Shown here: one piece after another, positions 1 to 8,410 of the stretch
Numbering within the stretch: position 1 is the stretch's first letter
Layout of the letters: each line of letters opens with the position of its first letter
From: an uncultured Ignavibacteriales bacterium
Lineage (GTDB): Bacteria; Bacteroidota; Ignavibacteria; Ignavibacteriales; Ignavibacteriaceae
Reading direction: 5' to 3'
NCBI GenBank assembly: GCA_903929035.1
Contig: CAIYTF010000091.1
Location: 30,503-94,502 of the forward strand
DNA length: 64,000 nt
Made by a program: the position numbers and the translations under genes
Notes under the pieces: generated by a model
Seen by the model: the letters and a program-made list of their open reading frames with translations, nothing else
Told to the model about the DNA's origin: nothing
Databases searched by the model: none

Positions 1-267
1 TTGTGTTTGGCACTCTCCGGTTCGGCATATTTTTATAGTCGTAAAGATGCAAAGTGCAACGGCACTCCCGCGCTGAATTGCCCTTGAACAATCACTACAA
101 AGAGCAAATAGTCGAAACATTTTTCATTTTATACCGTATATTTCATATTGCCATTTCATTTTTTTTCGCGTTAGAACAGATTAACTACTAATTGTGTCTA
201 ACTCATTGTTATATAAGTGATAATCGCGATTGTTTATCAATTTAATTTTCTAAATATTATCTGAATT

Positions 268-1152
268 ATGTCCAAAACTCTGCATCGCCTGTATATCGGG
301 CTGTTTGTTATTATAACACTTGGTTCACTATTTATGCTTATCCATTACGGTTGGAGTGACTATTATTCACTGTCACCTGATGACAAACCCTATTCATTGA
401 AACACGAGACTCTCAATCCATCCGGTTATTGGGGACACGCCTACGGCATATTTGGCACGGTTATACTCATTATTGGAGTTGTAACTTATATGCTCCGTAA
501 ACGCGTTAAGTTCTTTTCGCGTATAGGATTCCTAAAACATTGGTTAGAATTTCACATTTTTCTTTGCACACTTGGTCCCCTTTTTGTTCTTTTCCACACT
601 GAGTTTAAATTCGGAGGTATTGTAGCTGTCAGTTTTTGGAGTATGACTGCCGTTGTACTTAGCGGTGTAATAGGAAGATTCATCTACGTGCAAATTCCCC
701 GGAGTATTGAAGGCTCCGAACTGAGCAGCACGGACATTGATCTTCTTAATAAAGAGTTAGATGAAAAATTGGTTTCGAGCGGACACCTGACTCCGGAACA
801 AACGAAAAAAATTCAGTCGTTATTCCCGCGTGAAGCTGACTATGAACTTTCTTCTGTCGAAGCGTTATCTTTCTTTTTAAAAGATTTTTTCCTTTTAAAA
901 AAATCATTAAATTTGATTTTGGTTCAAATCAGAACTTTTGGTATTACAGATGAATTACTTATCAAGAACACCATTCGTTCCGTAATTAAATCTAAACTTA
1001 TCCTCAAAAGGAGGATTAAGCTGCTAAAGGCAATGCAGAAACTATTGCATCACTGGCATATTTTCCATCTGCCTTTTGCCATCGTTATGTTTATCATAAT
1101 GGTTATTCACGTGGTAGTTACTATAACATTCGGTTATCGCTGGATTTTTTAG
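268..1152 (+). CDS. predicted diheme b-type cytochrome membrane protein
   Basis: Integral membrane protein of 294 residues with hydrophobic segments near residues 9-26, 55-76, 92-111, 118-140 and 266-290. Two helices each carry a pair of histidines 14 positions apart: H96/H110 and H267/H281. That is the spacing with which bc-type cytochrome b binds two hemes across a four-helix bundle, so I infer two b hemes. The loop at residues 150-255 is charged and probably cytoplasmic. It is the first gene of the cluster leading to a flavin/Fe-S oxidoreductase, three multiheme cytochromes and a beta-barrel, so it may pass electrons between the quinone pool or the oxidoreductase and the periplasm. The stop codon TAG lies at the left edge of a dispersed repeat. 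No exact family name is recognised. Confidence 0.75.
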   Translation: MSKTLHRLYIGLFVIITLGSLFMLIHYGWSDYYSLSPDDKPYSLKHETLNPSGYWGHAYGIFGTVILIIGVVTYMLRKRVKFFSRIGFLKHWLEFHIFLCTLGPLFVLFHTEFKFGGIVAVSFWSMTAVVLSGVIGRFIYVQIPRSIEGSELSSTDIDLLNKELDEKLVSSGHLTPEQTKKIQSLFPREADYELSSVEALSFFLKDFFLLKKSLNLILVQIRTFGITDELLIKNTIRSVIKSKLILKRRIKLLKAMQKLLHHWHIFHLPFAIVMFIIMVIHVVVTITFGYRWIF

Positions 1153-1257
1153 GACTCGTTCAAAAATAACATTAACACTTTCTCACGCGAAGACGCAAAG
1201 ACCGCAAAGGGTTATGTGTTGAAAGATGTAAATGTTATTTCTTTACAATGACTTAGT
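1150..1257 (+). repeat. dispersed ~105-bp MITE-like repeat, copy A
   Basis: Opens TAGGACTCGTTCAAAAATAAC and closes around GTTATTTCTTTACAATGACTTA, so the ends are imperfect inverted repeats. The core contains CTCACGCGAAGACGCAAAGA. Related copies lie at 17837-17935, 54627-54736 and 63836-63925, with a partial copy at 17218-17252. This copy separates the b-type cytochrome from the next gene, and its first three bases serve as the cytochrome's stop codon. Confidence 0.7.
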
Positions 1258-1349
1258 TAACTAAAATCCGCGTATTCTTTTCCTGCTCCGACTAATCATC
1301 GGTGCAATGGGAATTTATTTATTCAATAAAATTAACAAAGTACTCTGAT

Positions 1350-2684
1350 ATGGATGATCTGTTAGGCACCGGTATTTATATTATTGCATTCGCGATAGCC
1401 GCTTTTGTGGTTTTGTGGTATATCCGCTCAGTGCGCAAACAAAACCGCGAAACAAAAAGTAAAATAGTAAAAGCGAAAGAATTTGGTCTCCACGAACCAA
1501 TTACCCTGCACCCTGTTATTGACCAGGGAATGTGCATTGGAAGCGGTGCCTGCGTTGATGCCTGTCCCGAGAAAGATATTCTTGGAATAATCAACGGACG
1601 TGTTGCAACTATTAACACTTCCAGATGTGTCGGGCACGGTGCCTGTTTCCACGCCTGCCCTGTCGAAGCAATTACACTTTGTATCGGTACTGAAAAACGC
1701 GGCATCGATTTACCGCACGTGAATCAAGATTTTGAATCTAATGTTTCTATGCTATATATTGCAGGTGAACTTGGCGGTATGGGGCTTATTAAAAACTCCA
1801 TCGAGCAAGGCAAATATGCCGTTGAAAACCTGACAAAAAAACTCAATAGAAATCTTGTTGCAGATTTTGATGTTATAATCATCGGGGCTGGACCTGCCGG
1901 ATTCGCCGCTTCACTTGCAGCTCAGCAAAACAAACTTTCCTATCTGACTCTCGATCAGGACACGCTTGGCGGTACTGTATATCACTTCCCGCGCGCTAAA
2001 ATCATTATGACTTCACCGGTTGATCTGCCTCTTCACGGGAAAGTAAAGTTGGTAGAAACTTCAAAAAAGGAACTCCTCGATTTATGGTCTGAAATTCGCG
2101 TTAAATTTAATCTTAATATTCGCGAACTTGAAAAAGTATTATCTGTCCGCAAAGAAAGTGATATTTTTCATCTCTCCAGCGTGAAACAAAACTACACGGC
2201 AAAAGCGATTGTTCTCGCGATTGGCAGAAGAGGAACACCGCGCAAACTTGGTGTCCCGGGCGAAGAAACTGAAAAGGTTTATTATAAACTTATAGAACCG
2301 GAACTCTTAAAAGAACAAGACATTCTTGTTGTAGGCGGAGGGGATTCAGCTATTGAAACGGCTCTTCTACTCGCTGATGAAGGCAATAAAGTTACAATCT
2401 CATATCGAAGCGATGCATTCGGCAGGCTGAAAGCAGGCAACCTTGATAAAATTTCAAAGGCTATAAAAAACAATGCCGTCAAGGTGCTATATTCCACAAC
2501 TGTTTCAGAAATCAAAGAGTCGGAAGTTATTCTCTCTGATAAATCCGGAAAAGCCGTCACGCTGCCAAACAACTTAGTATATGTGTTAATCGGCGGCGAA
2601 CTCCCAAGCGAATTTATCCGCGATATCGGCATCTCAATAACCAAAAAGTTTGGCGAGGCTATTCTCTCCCATAAAAAGGATTAA
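1350..2684 (+). CDS. membrane-anchored FAD/NAD(P)-dependent oxidoreductase with ferredoxin-like Fe-S domain
   Basis: The open frame begins at 1302, but I prefer the ATG at 1350 because the protein then starts directly with a membrane helix (about residues 8-28). A ferredoxin-like domain follows with two motifs, CIGSGACVDACP and CVGHGACFHACP. In both, the second cysteine of the usual CxxCxxCxxxCP pattern is replaced (Ser, His). The C-terminal half is a thioredoxin-reductase-like flavoprotein: an FAD-binding GAGPAG loop and an NAD(P)-binding GGGDSA loop. Likely role: take electrons from NAD(P)H, or return them, at the inner membrane beside the b-type protein. Its direct acceptor is unknown. The Ser/His substitutions may be normal for this subfamily. 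Confidence 0.8.
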   Translation: MDDLLGTGIYIIAFAIAAFVVLWYIRSVRKQNRETKSKIVKAKEFGLHEPITLHPVIDQGMCIGSGACVDACPEKDILGIINGRVATINTSRCVGHGACFHACPVEAITLCIGTEKRGIDLPHVNQDFESNVSMLYIAGELGGMGLIKNSIEQGKYAVENLTKKLNRNLVADFDVIIIGAGPAGFAASLAAQQNKLSYLTLDQDTLGGTVYHFPRAKIIMTSPVDLPLHGKVKLVETSKKELLDLWSEIRVKFNLNIRELEKVLSVRKESDIFHLSSVKQNYTAKAIVLAIGRRGTPRKLGVPGEETEKVYYKLIEPELLKEQDILVVGGGDSAIETALLLADEGNKVTISYRSDAFGRLKAGNLDKISKAIKNNAVKVLYSTTVSEIKESEVILSDKSGKAVTLPNNLVYVLIGGELPSEFIRDIGISITKKFGEAILSHKKD

Positions 2685-2749
2685 GAAAAGTGAATATACT
2701 CCTATTGCATAATCAGCTTTTATCTCAATCATTTGGCAGAACTGACAGA

Positions 2750-4339
2750 ATGAAAATAGTTGTAACATTTCTCTTTTTGTTTAGTATAAATGTCTATACG
2801 CAAATTTCCCCCGGTGATCTGGCTTCCCCTCACTCGAAACTTGAAGGCGTTTCTAATTGTACAAAGTGTCACGATCTCGGCAAAAAAGTATCTCCTGCTA
2901 AATGTTTGGAGTGTCACAAAGAGATTAAAAACCTGATTAATAATGGGAAAGGTTATCACGCTTCTTCTGAAGTAAAAAGCAAGGAGTGTATGCAGTGCCA
3001 CAAAGATCACCACGGCAAAAATTTTAAATTGTTTCGTTTTGACCCTAATACATTTGATCATAAAAAAACAACTTTCGAGTTAACCGGCAAGCATACGGGA
3101 ATGAAATGCACCGATTGCCATCAAGCCAAATATCTATCTGATTCAAAATATAAGAACAAGAAAGACACTTATCTTGGGCTTGGTACAAAATGCGTAAACT
3201 GTCACGAAGATTATCACCAAAAAACTTTAAGCAGCGATTGCGGTTCTTGCCATTCAACAAAAGCATTCAAGCCTGTTGAGAAATTTGACCACAACAAGAC
3301 AAAGTATAAACTGACCGGAAAACATATTGGCGTTGAATGCTTCAAATGTCATACCAAAGAAACAAAAAATGATAAGGCATCGCAACAATTTACAGGGTTA
3401 GATTTTGACAATTGTTCGCCCTGCCACAAAGATGTGCATAATAATAAACTTGGTGATGACTGCAAAAAATGTCATAGCACCGGTGGATTCAATCTAACTC
3501 CTTCATCATCAACAGGCTTTGATCATAACAAAACCAATTATCCGCTTTTGGAAAAGCATATTGATGTTAAATGTAAATCCTGCCATACCCCTGAGCGTGG
3601 TCTGAAACCAAAATTTGCTCTTTGCATTGATTGTCACAAAGACAAGCATAACGGACAGTTTAACGATAAAGCGGGAAAGCTGAAAGACTGCAAAACTTGT
3701 CATACGATACAGGGTTTTTCACCTTCGCTGTTTTCAATTGAAGAACACAGCAAGACTAAATATCAATTATCAGGGGCGCATCTTTCAGTTGCCTGCTCCA
3801 AGTGCCACAATAATGAGCAATCAAAAGACTGGACGTTCAAACCGATGGAAACCCGATGCATAAAATGCCATCATAATGTTCACGGCAGCGAAATTAGTGC
3901 TGCTTTTCTTGGCAAGGATGAATGTGAAAAATGTCACGGTGTTGCTTCTTGGAAAATTATTACATTCCAGCACGATTCAACAAAATTCAAACTATTAGGC
4001 AGTCACCTTAAAACAACCTGTAACAACTGTCATTATCCGGAAACATCAAAGGGTGATCACGTGTATAAATTTAAATCTCTAAATCAAGATTGCATATCCT
4101 GTCATAAAGATATTCACTTTGATCAATTTAGAGTCGGCGAAATTACTAACTGTAATCAATGCCACAACTTTGACAATTGGAAAGCAGTGAAATTTGACCA
4201 TAGCCGAACAGCTTTTCAGCTAAACGGTGTACACGCGAATGTCAACTGTAATAAATGCCATAAAGAAGTATTGAGCGCCTCAAGAAAATATATTTTATAT
4301 AAAAATGGAAACATTAAATGCGCTGCCTGTCACAAATAG
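2750..4339 (+). CDS. multiheme c-type cytochrome, 20 CXXCH motifs
   Basis: The frame is open from 2690, but the ATG at 2750 gives a clean signal peptide (MKIVVTFLFLFSINVYTQ), so I use it. I count 20 CXXCH heme-attachment motifs in about 529 residues. The chain is built from repeats of roughly 70-90 residues with the order FxH, TGxH, CxxCH, CxxCHxDxH, CxxCH. Each repeat thus offers three heme sites and three further conserved histidines that could be distal ligands. Expected location is periplasm or outer membrane, after Sec export and heme attachment. The last heme motif (CAACH) is the second-last codon group before the stop. The next gene starts inside it (22-bp overlap), implying coupled translation. 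Confidence 0.92.
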   Translation: MKIVVTFLFLFSINVYTQISPGDLASPHSKLEGVSNCTKCHDLGKKVSPAKCLECHKEIKNLINNGKGYHASSEVKSKECMQCHKDHHGKNFKLFRFDPNTFDHKKTTFELTGKHTGMKCTDCHQAKYLSDSKYKNKKDTYLGLGTKCVNCHEDYHQKTLSSDCGSCHSTKAFKPVEKFDHNKTKYKLTGKHIGVECFKCHTKETKNDKASQQFTGLDFDNCSPCHKDVHNNKLGDDCKKCHSTGGFNLTPSSSTGFDHNKTNYPLLEKHIDVKCKSCHTPERGLKPKFALCIDCHKDKHNGQFNDKAGKLKDCKTCHTIQGFSPSLFSIEEHSKTKYQLSGAHLSVACSKCHNNEQSKDWTFKPMETRCIKCHHNVHGSEISAAFLGKDECEKCHGVASWKIITFQHDSTKFKLLGSHLKTTCNNCHYPETSKGDHVYKFKSLNQDCISCHKDIHFDQFRVGEITNCNQCHNFDNWKAVKFDHSRTAFQLNGVHANVNCNKCHKEVLSASRKYILYKNGNIKCAACHK

Positions 4340-6789
4340 CATTTATTATTTTTCTTTCATATTCTGCATTCGCGCAGTCTCCGCACGGGTCTGGTTTGTC
4401 GCTGGATTGCTCCGGATGCCACACTTCAACAAGTTGGAAAGTCAATCCGGCGAAAATATTTTTTAGTCACGCGAATACAAAATATGAGCTGACGGGACAA
4501 CATAAAAACGTTGACTGCAGGCAGTGTCACGTGTCGCTCGTGTTTTCTGATGCGAAAACCAATTGCATCGGATGCCATCGCGATATGCACAAAAACAGCG
4601 TGGGTACCGATTGCCAACGCTGCCACACAACAGAAAATTGGATTGTTAATAATACTAACTTATTGCATCAGTCAACGCGTTTCCCGCTTGTTGGGAACCA
4701 CGCGAAATCAGACTGCGGAAGCTGCCATACAGACTATAAACAATTGAATTTTTCAGTTAATGGAGTGACTTGTTACACCTGTCACACCGCCAACTATAAT
4801 TCGGCAAGAAACCCTAATCATATCGCTGCAAACTATTCAAGAAATTGCGATGAATGCCATCGTTCCTCCACACCAACCTGGCGGAGTTCTCAATTCAGAC
4901 ACGATTCATTTCCTCTTGAACAAGGACATAAGATTGAAGATTGCTTCGCTTGTCATAAGTCCGGCGTTTTCACAGGGTTAAGTAAGGATTGCTATTCGTG
5001 TCACAATGATAAGTTTTCTGCAACGTCAAACCCTAATCATATTACTGCAAAGTTTAGTACAAATTGTTCCGAATGTCACGCGCCAACTGTTTGGACTGAA
5101 TCTAAGTTTAATCATAATCTCACCACGTTTCCTTTGACCGGAAAACACACGGCAGTATCCTGCATTGAATGCCATAAAAACGGCAATTACTCGAGCATAT
5201 CCAAAGAATGTAAATCGTGTCACGATGGTGCAGCAGCAGCGGTGGTTACTGTTAATCATAAGTTAGGAAATTTTTCACAAGTTTGCACTGACTGCCATAC
5301 AACCTCCGCTTGGAAGCCTTCTTCATTTACTCACGATGCAACTCCATTTCCATTGACCGGCTTACATATTACTCAATTGTGTAATAGATGCCACACTGCT
5401 GTTTACTCCGGCACATCAAAAGAATGCAAGACCTGCCATCTTGCGGCAATGAACGCGGCCACTAATCCTGATCATAAAATCAGTAATTTCCCGCAAGTGT
5501 GTACAACGTGCCACACGACTACTGTTTGGAAACCGTCATCATTTAATCACGGTGCAACTGCATTCCCGCTGACGGGTGCTCACGTGACTCAGTTTTGCAA
5601 TAAATGTCACGCGACACAATTTGCAGGAACAAAAACTGACTGCTATTCGTGCCATCAAGCTGCATATACAAGCGCGGTAAATCCTAACCACGTTACTGGA
5701 GGTTATCCAAAAGATTGCGTTCAATGCCACAACAGCAATGCTTGGAAACCTGCAACATTTAATCATAATGCAACCGCGTTCCCGTTAACAGGTGCGCATC
5801 AAACAACAGAGTGCATAAAATGTCACGCTGCCGGATATACCGGAACCACGAAAGATTGCAAGACCTGCCACCTAACGGCAATGAATGCCGCGACAAATCC
5901 AGATCATAAAGTCACAAATTTCCCGCAAGTGTGTACCGCCTGCCACACTACAAGCGATTGGAAATTTGATCACGGTACAGGAACTTCGGTTGATTGTTAC
6001 TCTTGTCATCAACCGGCATACGTAAATTCAACAAATCCAAATCACGTTGCGGGCGGATACCCGACTACTTGCAAAACTTGTCATACAACAACGGCTTGGA
6101 TTCCATCAAACTTTAATCACACCGCTACCGGATTTACAATTGACGGCGGACATACAACCGTGACTTGCGGGCAGTGTCATCCCGGAAACATCACGCGCGT
6201 TGACCCTGCTTGCAAAACTTGTCATACACCTAAATATACTGCCACGACAAATCCGTCACATACAGCTTTGTCGATTTCGTTAGACTGCGTGACTTGCCAT
6301 ACAACCGTGAAAGGCTGGATACCTGCACTTTTTCCTAACCACGCGGCATATTTCGCGTTTGCCGGAGCACATATTGCTATTGCAAGTAATTGCGCTTCCT
6401 GTCATAATGGTTCTTATCCGGTGCAGACCGCGAGAGTTTGCGATAATTGCCACTCGGTAAAATATAACGCTACCACGAATCCACCTCATTCTTTAGTTGC
6501 TTATTCCAGAACTTGTACTTCCTGCCATACTCAAACAGCTTGGACACCCGCGCCAACTTACGTACACCCAACATATAGCTATACAGTAAAGCACAGTTCA
6601 AAAAAATGTAACGAGTGCCATACGACTAATACAGCAGGCTATGTCCCTCAATGTATTAGTTGTCATCAATCTGATTTCAATGAAGAACATAAATCAAGCG
6701 CAAGAAAAGACTGCTGGGCATCAGGCTGCCATACAAACCCTAAGAATTTTGATCACAGACCTGCACGCGCAAAAATTAGGATAGATTAA
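4318..6789 (+). CDS. giant multiheme c-type cytochrome, 32 CXXCH plus one CX4CH
   Basis: 823 residues with signal peptide MRCLSQIAFIIFLSYSAFA. No other in-frame ATG would retain it, so the start inside the previous gene is well supported. I count 32 CXXCH motifs and a final CX4CH (CWASGCH, 6712-6732). The middle is a tandem array of ~70-residue modules, each with W-x-P, FxH, FPLTGxH, CxxCH, CxxCH, NPxH and CxxCH. Two modules share nearly the same stretch (MNAATNPDHK, FPQVC). The C-terminal third is different and is shared almost identically with the next gene. Probably periplasmic or surface-exposed, acting as a long electron wire. The family is not one I can name; the terminal CX4CH may or may not bind heme. 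Confidence 0.92.
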   Translation: MRCLSQIAFIIFLSYSAFAQSPHGSGLSLDCSGCHTSTSWKVNPAKIFFSHANTKYELTGQHKNVDCRQCHVSLVFSDAKTNCIGCHRDMHKNSVGTDCQRCHTTENWIVNNTNLLHQSTRFPLVGNHAKSDCGSCHTDYKQLNFSVNGVTCYTCHTANYNSARNPNHIAANYSRNCDECHRSSTPTWRSSQFRHDSFPLEQGHKIEDCFACHKSGVFTGLSKDCYSCHNDKFSATSNPNHITAKFSTNCSECHAPTVWTESKFNHNLTTFPLTGKHTAVSCIECHKNGNYSSISKECKSCHDGAAAAVVTVNHKLGNFSQVCTDCHTTSAWKPSSFTHDATPFPLTGLHITQLCNRCHTAVYSGTSKECKTCHLAAMNAATNPDHKISNFPQVCTTCHTTTVWKPSSFNHGATAFPLTGAHVTQFCNKCHATQFAGTKTDCYSCHQAAYTSAVNPNHVTGGYPKDCVQCHNSNAWKPATFNHNATAFPLTGAHQTTECIKCHAAGYTGTTKDCKTCHLTAMNAATNPDHKVTNFPQVCTACHTTSDWKFDHGTGTSVDCYSCHQPAYVNSTNPNHVAGGYPTTCKTCHTTTAWIPSNFNHTATGFTIDGGHTTVTCGQCHPGNITRVDPACKTCHTPKYTATTNPSHTALSISLDCVTCHTTVKGWIPALFPNHAAYFAFAGAHIAIASNCASCHNGSYPVQTARVCDNCHSVKYNATTNPPHSLVAYSRTCTSCHTQTAWTPAPTYVHPTYSYTVKHSSKKCNECHTTNTAGYVPQCISCHQSDFNEEHKSSARKDCWASGCHTNPKNFDHRPARAKIRID

Positions 6790-6792
6790 CTT

Positions 6793-8406
6793 ATGAAGAT
6801 GTATTTTTGGGTGGGTTTGTTTTTTTGGGGAACTGCATTCGCGCAGTCTCCGCACGGTGCTAATTTTTTGATGGATTGCTCCGGCTGCCATACTGCAACG
6901 AGTTGGACTGTCAATCCCTCGAAAATATTTTTTAGTCACTACAATACAAAATATTACCTAACAGGGCAGCATATAAATGTTGCCTGCAAGCAGTGCCATA
7001 CATCAATGGTATTTTCAGAAGCTAAAACCAATTGTGCAGGATGCCATCGCGATATGCACAAAAACAGCGTAGGTACAGATTGCCAACGCTGCCACACAAC
7101 AGAAAATTGGATAGTAAATAAAACTAACTTATTACATCAGTCAACGCGTTTCCCGCTTGTTGGTATCCACGCTAAAACTGATTGCGGCAGCTGCCATAGC
7201 GGATATAAAGAACTTAACTTTGCAGTACAGGAAGTTACTTGTTATTCTTGCCACTCAGCTGCCTACATTGCTGCCAAGCTCCCAAATCATATCGAGTCCA
7301 ATTTTTCAAAAGATTGTGATCAGTGTCATCGTTCTTCTGCTTCATCGTGGATAGAAGCCCAATTCAGACACGAACAATTTCAAGGAGTTGCCTGCAACAC
7401 CTGTCATTCTGCCAACTATGCAGGTACCACGAACCCTAATCACGCCGCGAGCAATTATCCTAAAAATTGCAGCCCTTGCCATAGCACCACCGCTTGGAAA
7501 CCTGCAACACTTGATCATAGCCTCACTCAATTTCCACTGACAGGTGTACATCTATCAACATCCTGCGAAAAATGTCACGTGAATAATGTTTACTCGGGCA
7601 CATCTGTTGACTGTTACGCGTGCCATCAGACAGCTTATTCGAATGCTACAAACCCAAATCATATATCTGCAGGATACCCGACAAACTGCAAAACTTGCCA
7701 CACGACAACCGCGTGGGTTCCATCAAACTTTAATCATACAGCCACCGGATTTACACTTGAAGGCGGACATACAACTGTCGCTTGCGCCCAGTGCCACTCG
7801 GGAACTATAGGGCACATTGACCCTGCTTGTAAAACTTGTCATACACCAAAATATACTGCCACGACAAATCCGTCACATACAGCTTTGTCGATTTCGTTAG
7901 ACTGCGCGACTTGCCATACAACCGTGAAAGGCTGGAAGCCTGCACAATTTCCTAACCACGCGGCATATTTCGCGTTTGCCGGAGCGCATATTGCTATTGC
8001 AAATAATTGTGCTTCCTGTCATAACGGTTCTTATCCGGTGCAGACCGCGAGAGTTTGCGATAATTGCCACTCGGCAAAATTTAACGCTACCACGATCCCG
8101 CCGCATTCGTTAGTTGCTTATTCCCGAACTTGCACTATATGCCACACGCAAACCGCTTGGACTCCCGCGCCAACATACGCCCATCCAACTTATAACTATA
8201 AAGTAAAGCATAGTTCAAAAAAATGTAACGAGTGCCATACAACCAATACCGCCGGATATGTGCCCCAATGTATTAGTTGTCATCAATCTGATTTCAATGA
8301 AGAACATAAATCAAGTGCAAGAAAAGACTGCTGGGCATCAGGCTGCCATACAAGCCCTAATAATTTTGATCACAGACCGGTACGCGCTAAAATTAGGATA
8401 GACTAA
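6793..8406 (+). CDS. multiheme c-type cytochrome paralogue, 20 CXXCH plus one CX4CH
   Basis: 537 residues, signal peptide MKMYFWVGLFFWGTAFA, 20 CXXCH motifs and a terminal CX4CH (8329-8349). It starts 3 bp after the previous stop. The first ~170 and last ~200 residues match the preceding cytochrome closely, down to long stretches of near-identical DNA. The middle carries 12 fewer heme motifs. This is a tandem duplicate that differs in the number of internal modules. The two copies could be alternative wires or could assemble together. The high DNA identity of the 3' ends suggests a recent duplication or gene conversion, and would also be prone to recombination. Confidence 0.92.
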   Translation: MKMYFWVGLFFWGTAFAQSPHGANFLMDCSGCHTATSWTVNPSKIFFSHYNTKYYLTGQHINVACKQCHTSMVFSEAKTNCAGCHRDMHKNSVGTDCQRCHTTENWIVNKTNLLHQSTRFPLVGIHAKTDCGSCHSGYKELNFAVQEVTCYSCHSAAYIAAKLPNHIESNFSKDCDQCHRSSASSWIEAQFRHEQFQGVACNTCHSANYAGTTNPNHAASNYPKNCSPCHSTTAWKPATLDHSLTQFPLTGVHLSTSCEKCHVNNVYSGTSVDCYACHQTAYSNATNPNHISAGYPTNCKTCHTTTAWVPSNFNHTATGFTLEGGHTTVACAQCHSGTIGHIDPACKTCHTPKYTATTNPSHTALSISLDCATCHTTVKGWKPAQFPNHAAYFAFAGAHIAIANNCASCHNGSYPVQTARVCDNCHSAKFNATTIPPHSLVAYSRTCTICHTQTAWTPAPTYAHPTYNYKVKHSSKKCNECHTTNTAGYVPQCISCHQSDFNEEHKSSARKDCWASGCHTSPNNFDHRPVRAKIRID

Positions 8407-8410
8407 CTTT

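Noticed and set aside
1..267. A truncated gene or RNA at the left edge of the window
   Set aside because: No long open frame on either strand and no tRNA-like fold seen; the GCGGGAGTGCC-type sequence here also occurs near 20220, which hints at another repeat but is too short to call.
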